A DNA stretch of 64,000 nt from Tenggerimyces flavus (lineage in GTDB: Bacteria; Actinomycetota; Actinomycetes; Propionibacteriales; Actinopolymorphaceae), in contig NZ_JAFBCM010000001.1 in the NCBI RefSeq assembly GCF_016907715.1, forward strand, positions 3,968,001-4,032,000, in the 5' to 3' direction. Positions 7,926-16,567 of the stretch are shown here, piece by piece. Every line of letters begins with the position of its first letter. Position 1 is the first letter of the stretch. A program made the translations under genes and the position numbers. The notes beneath the pieces were generated by a model. That model was not told the DNA's origin, did no database searches, and saw only the letters and a program-made list of their open reading frames with translations.

Positions 7926-9107
7926 TCACGATCCCAGAACGGTGATCACCACGCGCCGGTTCTTCTGCCGGTTCGCCGCCGAGGTGTTCGGGACCGCCGG
8001 CGCCGCCTCGCCGAAGCCCTTCGTCGTGATCCGATCCGCTGGGAAACCCGCCGACTTCACCAGCCAGTCGGCGACCGAACGAGCCCGCCGTTCGGACAGC
8101 CGGAGCCCGTACGTCTCGTCGCCGCGGTCGTCGGTGTGCCCCTCGACCCGCAGCCGCGCGTTCGGCGACTTCGCCCTGATCTGCGCGGCGATGTCCCGCA
8201 GTGCCGCCTCCGCGTCGCGCCGGATCTCCGACTTGTCCGTGTCGAACAGCACGTTGCCCGGCGCGACGTACGACACCGTGCCCTCCCCAGTGAGCACGTC
8301 GACGTCCGACCGCCCTTCAAGCTTCCGCGACTCCAGCCGGCCGGGATCGACGTCGACGTCCGGCAACCGCACCGGCGGGATCCGTACGGTCTCCACCCGC
8401 ACGCTCGACTGGCTGCCGCCCGGTCGAGCCGCGCCGTTGCGGGCGATCCCCTTCCGTACCGCGCCCTTCCGGGTCACCGCGGGAAGCTCGCCGTCGTCCT
8501 CCACCTGGCACGCCTGCGGCGTGTAAGCCTCCGGCGCCGACGCGCCGGCAACGGACACCGCCGCGAACGTCTTCGCGGGTTGCGAGCCCGAAGCCGGCAG
8601 CACGCTTTCCGGGATCGTCACCGGTGGGATCGATGCCGCACTGATCCGCACCGCGCCGAGGCAGCCGCCCGGAGCGTCGTACGAAACGACGCACCCGGCA
8701 TCCACCACCTGCGACGGGATCGTGAACCCGGGCACCAGCGTCGCGCCATCGGGCCCGGTCACGGACGGAACAGTGACCGCCGCCACCACGATGTCGGGCA
8801 GGTCGCGAATGGTACGTCCCGGACCTTTCGCGCACGCGGTGTTCACTGTCGGACTCGGTGCAGGAGAGGCTGTGCCCGTTGTGGACGGCGAACCGCTTGG
8901 TGACATCGATGGGAGTGTCGGGCTCGCCGTGCCTACTGACCTGCCAGACTCTGTCGCTGTCGTTGAGGGCCCGCCCAAATCTTCACCCGACGAGCTGCTA
9001 CAAGCGGCCAATGTCACTGTGGCGGCAATTGCGGCTACACAATGCCACAAGGGGCGAGACTCGACGTTCACTGACCAAGTGTCACACGGAAGAATGTCCA
9101 GCTTCAC
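7926..9107 (-). CDS. OmpA-domain lipoprotein
   Basis: A 393-aa exported lipoprotein. The signal peptide ends in a lipobox (VTLAAC followed by SSS). A long middle region of about 200 residues lacks a known domain. The C-terminal OmpA/MotB-type domain is clear: NVLFDTDKSEIR, then VEGHTDDRGD, then LSERRARSVADWL. Such domains bind peptidoglycan. GTG 9107 is taken as start; GTG 9071 would give a shorter, more typical signal peptide. It is divergent from the exopolysaccharide cluster across about 217 bases, so it may anchor or organise that export apparatus (inference). Confidence 0.82.
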   Translation of the reverse strand: MKLDILPCDTWSVNVESRPLWHCVAAIAATVTLAACSSSSGEDLGGPSTTATESGRSVGTASPTLPSMSPSGSPSTTGTASPAPSPTVNTACAKGPGRTIRDLPDIVVAAVTVPSVTGPDGATLVPGFTIPSQVVDAGCVVSYDAPGGCLGAVRISAASIPPVTIPESVLPASGSQPAKTFAAVSVAGASAPEAYTPQACQVEDDGELPAVTRKGAVRKGIARNGAARPGGSQSSVRVETVRIPPVRLPDVDVDPGRLESRKLEGRSDVDVLTGEGTVSYVAPGNVLFDTDKSEIRRDAEAALRDIAAQIRAKSPNARLRVEGHTDDRGDETYGLRLSERRARSVADWLVKSAGFPADRITTKGFGEAAPAVPNTSAANRQKNRRVVITVLGS

Positions 9108-9324
9108 GGATTACGCGCAGATTAAGCATTGGTTAATCCGTCGATATCCATGAACTCGGGGTACGCCTCGACGATATTCTCTCGCGAGTCAGGCACGTTC
9201 GCCTGCGAGCGCCCCGGGGAGAGGTCGCTCGCACACACGACGCCGGTAGGGGTGGGGATCCCGTGAGTTTGACCAACGTGGGCGCGAGCATGCCCAAGCG
9301 CGCTCACCAGAGGGCGTGGTCGCG
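9108..9324. promoter_or_regulatory. Divergent promoter region of OmpA lipoprotein and exopolysaccharide cluster
   Basis: This 217-base gap is locally AT-rich. GGATTA (9108-9113) and TAATCC (9134-9139) form an inverted repeat, and AGATTA (9119-9124) reads TAATCT on the minus strand as a possible -10 box for the lipoprotein. No riboswitch could be recognised in the long leader before the glycosyltransferase. Confidence 0.4.
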
Positions 9325-10650
9325 ATGACCGTGCTCATGAGTCAGCCGAGCAACGGCTTCGGCTTCAGCGACATCGTGGAGTGGATCACGTCGATCTCCT
9401 TCTCCGGCGAGGATCTGTCGCACTGGCGGGCACTTGTCCCGCTCGCGGTCGCGGGGGTGGTCGTCTGGGCACTCTGGTTGTACAGGTTCACGCTGTCGAG
9501 GTTCGCGCATCCGACGGTGAACAACTTCGAGACGACCACCTCGGTCGTCGTCCCGTCGTACCACGAGGATCCGGACATCCTGCTGCGCTGCCTGCAGACC
9601 TGGCGCGCGCAGAAGCCGACCGAGATCATCGTCGTGCTGGACGTCGCCGACGAGGAGTGCTGGGAGCAGCTGGCCGCGCTGCAGGACCCGACCCTCAAGG
9701 TGATCATGTACAAGCACGCCGGCAAGCGCTCGGCGCTCGGCGTCGGAATTCGCGAAGCAATGGGAGAAGTCCTCGTTCTTACCGATTCCGACACCATGTG
9801 GCAGCCGGGTCTGCTAAAGGCGGTGCAACACCCGTTCGCCGATCCGTCGGTCGGTGCGGTCAGTACTCAGCAGAATGTGTACGAACGATCCACCAGCATT
9901 TGGCGACGCATTGCCGACTGGTTGGTGAACCTGCGGTACTACGACTACGTCCCCGCGATGGGACGGGCCGGCGCGGTCGCCTGCGTGTCCGGGCGAACGG
10001 GCGCCTACCGGCGCAGCGTCGTGCTCCCCGTGCTCGACAACCTGGAGAACGAGTTCTTCCTCGGCCGGCGCTGTGTCTCCGGTGACGACGGACGGCTGAC
10101 CTGGCTCGTGCTGGCCTCCGGCTACAAGACCGTGCACCAGTCGAACGCCCGCGCGCTGTCGATGTTCCCGGGCAAGTTCGCCGCGTTCGTCAAGCAGCGT
10201 GTGCGATGGAGCCGGAACTCCTACCGCTGCTACCTCACCGCCCTGTGGAAGGGCTGGCTGTGGCGCGTCCCGTTCGTCACGAAGGTGACCGTGCTGCAGA
10301 TCCTGCTCACGCCGGTGACGATGGGCATCACGATCGGCTACCTGGTGTTCAGCCGGCTGGAGATGGCCTGGCAGAGCATCGTGCTGGCGATCGCCTGGCT
10401 GATGATCGCGCGCGGCATCCGCGGCATCTCGCACCTGCGCAAGCACCCGTTCGAGATCCTGCTGCTCCCGGTCGTGACGATGACGGTCATCCTCATCGCG
10501 CTGCCGATCAAGCTGTACGCGTTCGTCACGATGAACAAGCAGGGTTGGCTGACGCGGTCCGAGAACACCATCGGTGGCGAGTCGCAGAACGCGGCGTCGC
10601 TGCACCGGCGCAGCCGGACCAAGGACCTGCAGACGGAGCCCGTCTCGTGA
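9325..10650 (+). CDS. Processive GT2 polysaccharide synthase
   Basis: A 441-aa membrane glycosyltransferase of the cellulose/hyaluronan/alginate synthase type. A membrane helix lies near residues 36-54, the GT-A domain starts at TTSVVVPSYHED, the DxD metal motif is TDSDT (Asp154, Asp156), the acceptor-site motif is GDD (253-255) and the processivity motif is QRVRW (291-295). Four or so membrane helices follow, forming the export channel. It should polymerise a nucleotide-sugar and extrude the chain. ATG 9325 was preferred over GTG 9316 because of the spacing to AGAGGG (9309-9314). The stop overlaps the next gene as GTGA. Confidence 0.88.
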   Translation: MTVLMSQPSNGFGFSDIVEWITSISFSGEDLSHWRALVPLAVAGVVVWALWLYRFTLSRFAHPTVNNFETTTSVVVPSYHEDPDILLRCLQTWRAQKPTEIIVVLDVADEECWEQLAALQDPTLKVIMYKHAGKRSALGVGIREAMGEVLVLTDSDTMWQPGLLKAVQHPFADPSVGAVSTQQNVYERSTSIWRRIADWLVNLRYYDYVPAMGRAGAVACVSGRTGAYRRSVVLPVLDNLENEFFLGRRCVSGDDGRLTWLVLASGYKTVHQSNARALSMFPGKFAAFVKQRVRWSRNSYRCYLTALWKGWLWRVPFVTKVTVLQILLTPVTMGITIGYLVFSRLEMAWQSIVLAIAWLMIARGIRGISHLRKHPFEILLLPVVTMTVILIALPIKLYAFVTMNKQGWLTRSENTIGGESQNAASLHRRSRTKDLQTEPVS

Positions 10651-12689
10651 CCACCCGCCGCCGCGTCTCGCGTGCCTTCACTCTGATCGTCGTCGTGCTG
10701 TTGGCCGGGCTGCTGGTCAACCAGGCAGCGTCGGCGACCATCCGTACGGACAAGACGCCGGAGTCCTCCTCGTCGCCCAAGGCGAAGAAGTCGCCGAAGC
10801 CGACGAAGTCCCCGACCAGCAAGGCGACCTCGACCCCGCCGCCGGACTCCAGCGAGTCCGAGGACCCGATCACGTCGGGCGGTACGTCGACGAGCCACGA
10901 GCGCGTCATCAAGGCCAAGCCGTACAACGGCGACCCGGAGAGCGAGGCAGCTCTGGTCGCGGACGAGGACCGCCGGCTGACCGAGATCCGTACGGTCGAC
11001 TCGTTGGCGCGCTGGAGCAAGACCGCGCTCAACACGCCGTACCGCCTCGCCACCGGCTCGGCGTACACGCTCGTGCTCACCCAGCGGAAGAAGCCGTACA
11101 CGGTCAAGGACCTGCTGGGGCTCGCGCCGCAGACGTTCCTCCGCCAACCCGACGGCTGGTATCTGCTGCAGGAGCACCTCGTGGTGCAGGCCGGCGCGAC
11201 GTTGAACCTGACGGCGTCCGGCGGCCTGAAGCTGCGACTCGCGAGCGACCCGGACGGTTTCGTCTCGATCGTCAACTACGGCGGCACGCTGAACATCCAA
11301 GGTGCACAGGGCAAACCCACGCAGATCGTCAGCTGGGACCGGGAGAGCGACAGCGCTGACCTGCTCACCGACGACGGGCGTGCGTACGTCCGTTCCATCG
11401 GCGGCCAGGTGCTGCTGCGGCACGCTCAGCTGACCGACCTCGGCTTCTGGAGCGGCCGGACCGGTGGTCTGTCACTGACCGGAACGGACCGCCCCAACAG
11501 CGGCCAGCTCGACAAGCTCGGCAAGACCATGGACGTCGGCAAGCGGGCGAAGCGCGAACGCGAGGCCGAGGAAGCGGCGAAGAAGAAGGACGAGAAGGAC
11601 GAGCCGTCCCTCGGCACCGCCGGCAAGTCCTCGCTCAGCGAGGTCCTGCCGTCCGGCGACCTCCCGCTCGACGTCGACATCGCCGACCCGGAGTACAGCT
11701 ACGTGTCGGCGTCGGTGCTGAGCACCACGATCAAGGGCAACGCGTTCGGCCTGTTCGTCGCGAGCGCGAACGGCCTCGAGGTGAAGGACAGCCGCTTCGA
11801 CAACAGCCTGGTCGACGGGCTGGTCATGCACCGGTACGTGCAGAACGCGGTCGTCGAGTCGGTGTCCGCGAGCGGCAACGCCGGCGACGGGTTCGTCCTC
11901 TCGCGGGCGACGACCGGCATCGTGATGTCGGAGATCCAGGCGAGCCGCAACCACCGCAACGGGCTCACGATGTCCGGCCTGCCGCTCGCCGACGGGCCGA
12001 GCGCGACGGGTTCGAGCCTCGGGAGCTACGGCAACAACAACGTCTCCAACAGCACGTTCGAGGAGAACGCGCGGTACGGCGTCGAGGTCATCGGCGGGCA
12101 GAACGTCGGTGTCAGCGCCAACGACCTGAACGGAGGCGACATGGGCGTCGTCGTCCGCGGCGGCGCCAAGGACGTCTCCGTGGTCGGCAACCGGGTCAGC
12201 CTCCCCGCCCGCCAGGGCATCGCGCTCCGCGACGGCGTCACCGGCGCGGTCGTGTCGGGCAACATCATCGACGGCGGCAACACCAGCGTGTACCTGCGGA
12301 ACGCGGTGGCGACGGTCAAGCGCAACACGCTGACCGACGCGACCATGCATGCGGTGACACTGGTCGGCGACGTAGGCTCGACAGAGGTGACCGGTAACAC
12401 GATCAGCGGCCGTGGGCCGAGCGCGATCGACGCCAAGCGGGCCGAGGACCTCAACATGCGACGCTGGGACAACGAGAACAGCTGGAACGACACCACGCCG
12501 TTCTTCGTGACCCTGAAGCGGTTCCTGCAGCCGCTGACGGCGATGTGGATCATCCTCGCCACGCTGTTGCTGTTCACGGCCGCGCGCGGTGCGCGCCGAG
12601 TGCGCAGGTTCATCCACCCGTACGCCGACAAGGCCGCGGTCACCAACGGCATCCCGCGGTCGGTGACCCAGGCCGGGGCTCGGTCGTGA
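10647..12689 (+). CDS. Membrane-anchored right-handed parallel beta-helix protein
   Basis: A 680-aa protein with an N-terminal signal-anchor (FTLIVVVLLAGLLVNQAASA), a Ser/Lys/Pro-rich linker (residues about 32-75), a charged coiled segment (KRAKREREAEEAAKKKDEKD) and a long parallel beta-helix. The helix is seen as repeating turns of the type VSGNIIDGGNTSVYL and VTGNTISGRG. A C-terminal membrane helix (MWIILATLLLFTAA) is followed by a basic tail. The fold is that of NosD, polysaccharide lyases and C5-epimerases. I do not see the DPHD epimerase motif. It overlaps the synthase gene (GTGA), so it probably binds, modifies or guides the nascent polymer outside the membrane. Confidence 0.8.
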   Translation: MTTRRRVSRAFTLIVVVLLAGLLVNQAASATIRTDKTPESSSSPKAKKSPKPTKSPTSKATSTPPPDSSESEDPITSGGTSTSHERVIKAKPYNGDPESEAALVADEDRRLTEIRTVDSLARWSKTALNTPYRLATGSAYTLVLTQRKKPYTVKDLLGLAPQTFLRQPDGWYLLQEHLVVQAGATLNLTASGGLKLRLASDPDGFVSIVNYGGTLNIQGAQGKPTQIVSWDRESDSADLLTDDGRAYVRSIGGQVLLRHAQLTDLGFWSGRTGGLSLTGTDRPNSGQLDKLGKTMDVGKRAKREREAEEAAKKKDEKDEPSLGTAGKSSLSEVLPSGDLPLDVDIADPEYSYVSASVLSTTIKGNAFGLFVASANGLEVKDSRFDNSLVDGLVMHRYVQNAVVESVSASGNAGDGFVLSRATTGIVMSEIQASRNHRNGLTMSGLPLADGPSATGSSLGSYGNNNVSNSTFEENARYGVEVIGGQNVGVSANDLNGGDMGVVVRGGAKDVSVVGNRVSLPARQGIALRDGVTGAVVSGNIIDGGNTSVYLRNAVATVKRNTLTDATMHAVTLVGDVGSTEVTGNTISGRGPSAIDAKRAEDLNMRRWDNENSWNDTTPFFVTLKRFLQPLTAMWIILATLLLFTAARGARRVRRFIHPYADKAAVTNGIPRSVTQAGARS

Positions 12690-13912
12690 CGCGACGAGAC
12701 TGGACGATCGCTGGAATCTCCGCCGCGGTGGTCGCGGTCCTCGCGCTCGTGATCGCCGCCATGGTGTGGCCGGATTCGCCGGATCCGCGCGCGGCCGGCA
12801 GCACGACCTCGACCGTGCCGGAGTCGCCGCTGCCGAACCCGTTGCTCACGACGTCGGCCGACCCCGAGCCTGAGGTCACCGACCCCGCGGCGAAGCCCGA
12901 CGACGAAAAGAAGGAAGAAGAGAAAGAGGAAGACGAGAAGGACAAGGAGAAGAAGCGGCCCGAGGACGCGGCGCTGCTCGCGGACGCGCCGGCCGCCGGC
13001 GAGGGGCAGCTGCCCGACTCGCAGCCGGTGACCTGTCCGCAGGCGACCGTCGAGGTGTCCGACGCGAACGGCCTGGCGAAGGCCCTCGAGGAGGCGCAGC
13101 CCGGAGCAGTCATCGGGCTGGCGGACGGGACGTACGGCGGCAAGTTCGTGACGTCGGCGTCGGGAACGCCGGAGCAGCCGATCTACTTGTGTGGTGGGGC
13201 AGGCGCCGTTCTCGACGGCGAGAACATCAAGGGCGGTTACGTCTTCCACCTCAACCAGGCGAAGCATTGGCGCCTGGTCGGGTTCACCGTCACCAACGGG
13301 CAGAAGGGTGTGATGGCCGACGGCACCGTGGGCTCGGTCATCCAGGGGTTGACCGTTCACACCATCGGTGACGAGGCGATCCACCTACGCAACTTCAGTA
13401 CCGACAATGTCGTTCTGCAGAACAAGATCAGCAAGACCGGCCTCCGCCGCGACAAGTTCGGCGAGGGCGTGTACATCGGTACGGCGGTCAGCAACTGGTG
13501 CACGAACACCGACTGCAAGCCGGACCGCAGCGACCGCAACGTCGTCAAGGGCAACGACATCCGCGAGGTCTCCTCCGAGGCGATCGACATCAAGGAGGCG
13601 ACCACCGGCGGGCTCGTCGAGGGCAACACGTTCGACGGCAAGTCCATCACCGGCGCGGACTCCTGGTTGGACATGAAGGGCAACAACTGGCTGGTCAGGG
13701 GCAACACCGGGACGAACTCGCCCCTGGACGGCTTCCAGACGCACCAGATCCTCAAGGGCTGGGGCGATCACAACGTGTTCACCCAGAACGTCGCGACGGT
13801 GAACGGTCCCGGCCACGGGTTCGCCCTCCGGCCGGCCGAGTCGAATGTCGTGAAGTGCGACAACCAGGTCTCCAATGCCGCCGAGGGCGTCAGCAACGAA
13901 CCCTGTCAGTGA
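12686..13912 (+). CDS. Membrane-anchored beta-helix protein, lyase/epimerase-like
   Basis: A 408-aa protein with an N-terminal membrane anchor (WTIAGISAAVVAVLALVIAA), a strongly charged Lys/Glu linker around residues 70-90, and a parallel beta-helix of about 280 residues. The domain opens with ANGLAKALEEAQPGAVIGLA and DGTYGG, a start typical of pectate/alginate/chondroitin lyase-like folds. Six Cys residues (in TCPQ, LCGG, NWCT, DCKP, KCDN, EPCQ) could form three disulfides. The GTG start overlaps the previous stop. It could trim or epimerise the polymer made by the GT2 synthase; the substrate is not readable from sequence. Confidence 0.78.
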   Translation: MTRRDWTIAGISAAVVAVLALVIAAMVWPDSPDPRAAGSTTSTVPESPLPNPLLTTSADPEPEVTDPAAKPDDEKKEEEKEEDEKDKEKKRPEDAALLADAPAAGEGQLPDSQPVTCPQATVEVSDANGLAKALEEAQPGAVIGLADGTYGGKFVTSASGTPEQPIYLCGGAGAVLDGENIKGGYVFHLNQAKHWRLVGFTVTNGQKGVMADGTVGSVIQGLTVHTIGDEAIHLRNFSTDNVVLQNKISKTGLRRDKFGEGVYIGTAVSNWCTNTDCKPDRSDRNVVKGNDIREVSSEAIDIKEATTGGLVEGNTFDGKSITGADSWLDMKGNNWLVRGNTGTNSPLDGFQTHQILKGWGDHNVFTQNVATVNGPGHGFALRPAESNVVKCDNQVSNAAEGVSNEPCQ

Positions 13913-14015
13913 ACCGTCCCGCTCGGTCGAGCGATACGGTAGGCGACCTTTGCAGCCTGAACTGTAACTCCCTGTAACCGCAAGTCGATGAACGAGCCGT
14001 TTGCTGGAGGATTGG

Positions 14016-15353
14016 ATGTCGACCACCGAGGGCGCGAAGCCCCGTCTCACCGTTCTCGGCACCGGGTATCTCGGTGCCACGCACGCGATCTGCATGGCCG
14101 TGTTGGGCTTCGAGGTCCTCGGGATGGATGTCGACGAGGCGAAGATCGAGACGCTCCGGTCCGGCCGCGTCCCGTTCTACGAGCCCGGGCTTCCGGAGAT
14201 GCTGCAGAAGGCGCTGGAGTCGGGGCGGCTGCGGTTCACCACGTCGTACGAGGAGGTCGCGGAGTTCGGCGACGTGCACTTCGTCTGCGTGGGAACGCCG
14301 CAGAGGAAGGGCTCGACGGCGGCGGACATGTCGTACGTGGACGCGGTGGTGTCCGGGCTCGCGCCGCACCTGGACCGGCGCGCGCTCATCGTCGGCAAGT
14401 CGACGGTCCCGGTCGGTACGGCGGCGCGGTTGACCTCGCTGGTGCAGTCGCTCGCGCCGGCGGGGACGGACATCGAGCTGGCGTGGAACCCGGAGTTCCT
14501 CCGCGAGGGCTTCGCGGTCGAGGACACGATGCGTCCTGACCGGCTGGTGTTCGGCGTGGCGTCGGACTGGGCGCGGGAGCGGCTGTCCGCCGCGTTCGCG
14601 CCGATGCTCGCCGCGGACGTTCCGCTGGTGGTGACGGATCTGCCGACGGCGGAGCTCGTGAAGGTGTCGGCGAACTCGTTCCTCGCCACGAAGATCTCGT
14701 TCATCAACGCGATGGCCGAGGTGTGTGAGGCGACCGGCGCGGACGTGCAGGATCTGGCGGCGGCGCTGGCGTACGACAACCGCATCGGCGGGCGCTTCCT
14801 GCGGCCGGGCCTCGGCTTCGGCGGCGGCTGCCTGCCGAAGGACATCCGCGCGTACATCCACCGCGCCGAGGAGCTCGGCGTCGGCCAGGCCGTCTCGTTC
14901 CTGCGCGAGGTGGACGCGATCAACCTGCGCCGCCGGGCCCGTACGGTCGACCTGATCCGCGCGCAGGCTGGGGGCTCGCTGGCCGGCGTGACCGTCTGCG
15001 CGCTCGGCGCGGCGTTCAAGCCGAACTCCGACGACATCCGCGACGCCCCGGCGTTGGACGTGGCGCGGCTGCTGCAGGAGGAGGGCGCGATCGTCCGCGT
15101 GTACGACCCGCAGGCGATGGACAACGCGCGGCGCGTTTACCCGGACCTGCACTACGCGTCCTCGGTCGCCGAAGCCGCCGCGGGTGCGCAGGTCGTGGCG
15201 CTGCTGACGGAGTGGGACCACTTCCGCGAGATCGACCCGGTCTGGCTGGGGGAACTGGTCGCGAAGAAGGCGATCGTCGATGGCCGGCACGCGCTCGACC
15301 AGTTCGCCTGGCGCGAGGCCGGCTGGGACTACAAGGCGCTCGGCCGCACCTGA
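14016..15353 (+). CDS. UDP-glucose/GDP-mannose 6-dehydrogenase family enzyme
   Basis: A 445-aa NAD-dependent sugar-nucleotide dehydrogenase, oxidising C6 of a UDP- or GDP-sugar to a uronate in two steps. The NAD site is LTVLGTGYLG (residues 11-20), the substrate lysine region is TAELVKVSANSFLATKISF, and the catalytic Cys272 is in GFGGGCLPKD. The C-terminal UDP-binding domain ends with the typical TEWDHFR. ATG 14016 has GGAGG five bases upstream. It follows the two beta-helix genes after 103 bases with a possible own promoter. It likely supplies the uronic-acid donor for the GT2 synthase. UDP-glucose is the commoner substrate of this family, but GDP-mannose cannot be excluded. Confidence 0.9.
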   Translation: MSTTEGAKPRLTVLGTGYLGATHAICMAVLGFEVLGMDVDEAKIETLRSGRVPFYEPGLPEMLQKALESGRLRFTTSYEEVAEFGDVHFVCVGTPQRKGSTAADMSYVDAVVSGLAPHLDRRALIVGKSTVPVGTAARLTSLVQSLAPAGTDIELAWNPEFLREGFAVEDTMRPDRLVFGVASDWARERLSAAFAPMLAADVPLVVTDLPTAELVKVSANSFLATKISFINAMAEVCEATGADVQDLAAALAYDNRIGGRFLRPGLGFGGGCLPKDIRAYIHRAEELGVGQAVSFLREVDAINLRRRARTVDLIRAQAGGSLAGVTVCALGAAFKPNSDDIRDAPALDVARLLQEEGAIVRVYDPQAMDNARRVYPDLHYASSVAEAAAGAQVVALLTEWDHFREIDPVWLGELVAKKAIVDGRHALDQFAWREAGWDYKALGRT

Positions 15354-15426
15354 GCTGCCGGGGGACCGTTTGGGTGAGGGGCACCCTGGTCCCATAGCCC
15401 GGCCCATCCACCATGTCCGATCAAAC

Positions 15427-15476
15427 TGTGGGGTTCTGGTCGCAACACGCCGGCGTGTCGCGACCAGAACCCCACA
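15427..15476. repeat. Near-perfect 50-base palindrome
   Basis: A 17-base arm starting TGTGGGGTTCTGGTCGC (15427-15443) pairs with 15460-15476. After a single mismatch, ACACGCC (15445-15451) pairs directly with GGCGTGT (15452-15458). The whole element forms a 24-bp stem with almost no loop. It lies downstream of the dehydrogenase gene, inside a gene-free 353-base stretch (15354-15706), and may be a REP-like element or a terminator. Confidence 0.8.
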
Positions 15477-15512
15477 CTTTCGCCAAGGGCGGAGGGTCCC
15501 CTCGCTCGAGGA

Positions 15513-15693
15513 GGTTCGGACGAGGGTGCCCCCGACCCAAGCAAAGGTGGTGGCGATGGTTGGGGTGAGGGGGCCCCTGGTCCCATAGGTTCGGACGAGG
15601 GTGCCCCCGACCCAGTCAAAGGTGGTGGCGATGGTTGGGGTGAGGGGCACCCTGGTCCCATAGGTTCGGACGAGGGTGCCCCCGACCCAGTCA
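15513..15693 (+). repeat. 75-bp tandem repeat, about 2.4 copies
   Basis: Units run 15513-15587, 15588-15662 and 15663-15693 (partial). Each unit contains AGGGTGCCCC and, about 36 bases later, its reverse complement GGGGCACCCT, so every unit can fold; in the first unit the right arm is mutated. The distal part of a unit also occurs at about 15370-15396, right after the dehydrogenase stop. I see no gene in 15354-15706. Confidence 0.85.
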
Positions 15694-15706
15694 GACGACG
15701 GGTGCG

Positions 15707-16567
15707 CTAGCGTGCGAGCCCCGCTCGAAGCTGGTCGAGCAGGTCTACTCGCCAGCGGTCCCGGTCGGGGTACTGGTCGTCGCGGTTCCAGCGCATCGCC
15801 GCGACGCCCGCCCACGTGAGGATCCGGAACTGGTGCACGAGGTCGAGGTCGGCGCCGGGATAGAGCTCGGCGACCTCCTCGGGGAGGTACGCGAGGTCGT
15901 ACTCGATCGGCCCGCGTTGGCAGGTCCCGAGGTCGATGAAGCGCGGGCCGGTGCTGGTGTTCAGCACATTCCCCGGGTGCGGCTCGCCGTGGAGCAGCTG
16001 CTCGGCCGTTCCCGCCTTCGCGATCCCCGCGGTCAGGGTGTCCTTGAGCAGCGCGCGGTCGCGCTCGGGGAGGTCCGGCGTACGTTCCCGGTCGTCCACC
16101 AGCGCGGTCCAGCCGTCGACGCGTTCGGTGACATGCGGCGCGTCCAGCTCGATCTGGCGCAGGCCGGTGTGGAGGCGGACGAGCGCGTCGACGTACTCCG
16201 CCGGCGCCAGGCCCGAGGTCCAGCCGAGCTGCTCGGGCGCCGGGCCGTCATGGTCGGCGACGACGGGCTCGTAGTACGTCCAGAACGTGATCGCGAAGCC
16301 GTCGCGGTCGTAGACGTCCGGCGCGCGGGGGTCGAGGCCGCCGATCGGGCTGTCGGTCGCGGCCAGGCGGCGGGCGACCTCCGCCTCGTACGCCATGCCG
16401 TCGTGCCAAGCGCCCGGTGCCACGCGGGCGAGCACGTCGCACGGATCCAGCCGCACGGCGATGCGGTCGGAGTTGTGCACGGCGACGGCGTCGCTGACGT
16501 CGAGGCCGAGCTCGGCGGCGGTCGTCGCGGCGGCGTCGACGGCGCGCCGGAGTACGGAGGGTTCCAT
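15707..16567 (-). CDS. Aminoglycoside phosphotransferase-fold kinase
   Basis: A 286-aa protein of the APH/choline-kinase-like superfamily. The catalytic loop reads HGEPHPGNVLN, where the usual Asp of HGDxxxxN is replaced by Glu, and the metal-binding Asp is in RFIDLGT. The N-lobe is short. Many such proteins phosphorylate small molecules other than aminoglycosides, so a resistance role is unproven. The ATG shares one base with the GntR stop (TGATG), so the gene is expressed as second gene behind its likely regulator. The palindrome and tandem repeats lie just beyond its stop. Confidence 0.75.
   Translation of the reverse strand: MEPSVLRRAVDAAATTAAELGLDVSDAVAVHNSDRIAVRLDPCDVLARVAPGAWHDGMAYEAEVARRLAATDSPIGGLDPRAPDVYDRDGFAITFWTYYEPVVADHDGPAPEQLGWTSGLAPAEYVDALVRLHTGLRQIELDAPHVTERVDGWTALVDDRERTPDLPERDRALLKDTLTAGIAKAGTAEQLLHGEPHPGNVLNTSTGPRFIDLGTCQRGPIEYDLAYLPEEVAELYPGADLDLVHQFRILTWAGVAAMRWNRDDQYPDRDRWRVDLLDQLRAGLAR

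Noticed and set aside
9122-9307. A 61-codon minus-strand frame in the lipoprotein/synthase gap
   Set aside because: No ribosome-binding site or family resemblance, and it lies in promoter DNA.
9191-9324. Riboswitch before the polysaccharide synthase
   Set aside because: The leader is long and GC-rich, but no consensus of a known class (for example c-di-AMP or c-di-GMP) could be matched.
10647-13912. Naming the beta-helix proteins as alginate C5-epimerase (AlgG)
   Set aside because: The DPHD catalytic motif of AlgG was not found; only the fold and context are supported.
15513-15693. Possible CRISPR array
   Set aside because: The units are directly tandem with no spacers between them and no cas genes are near.
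13890-15815. A long minus-strand frame opposite the sugar-nucleotide dehydrogenase and across the tandem repeats
   Set aside because: It is a shadow of the dehydrogenase codons and continues through repeated non-coding DNA; no family motif is present.
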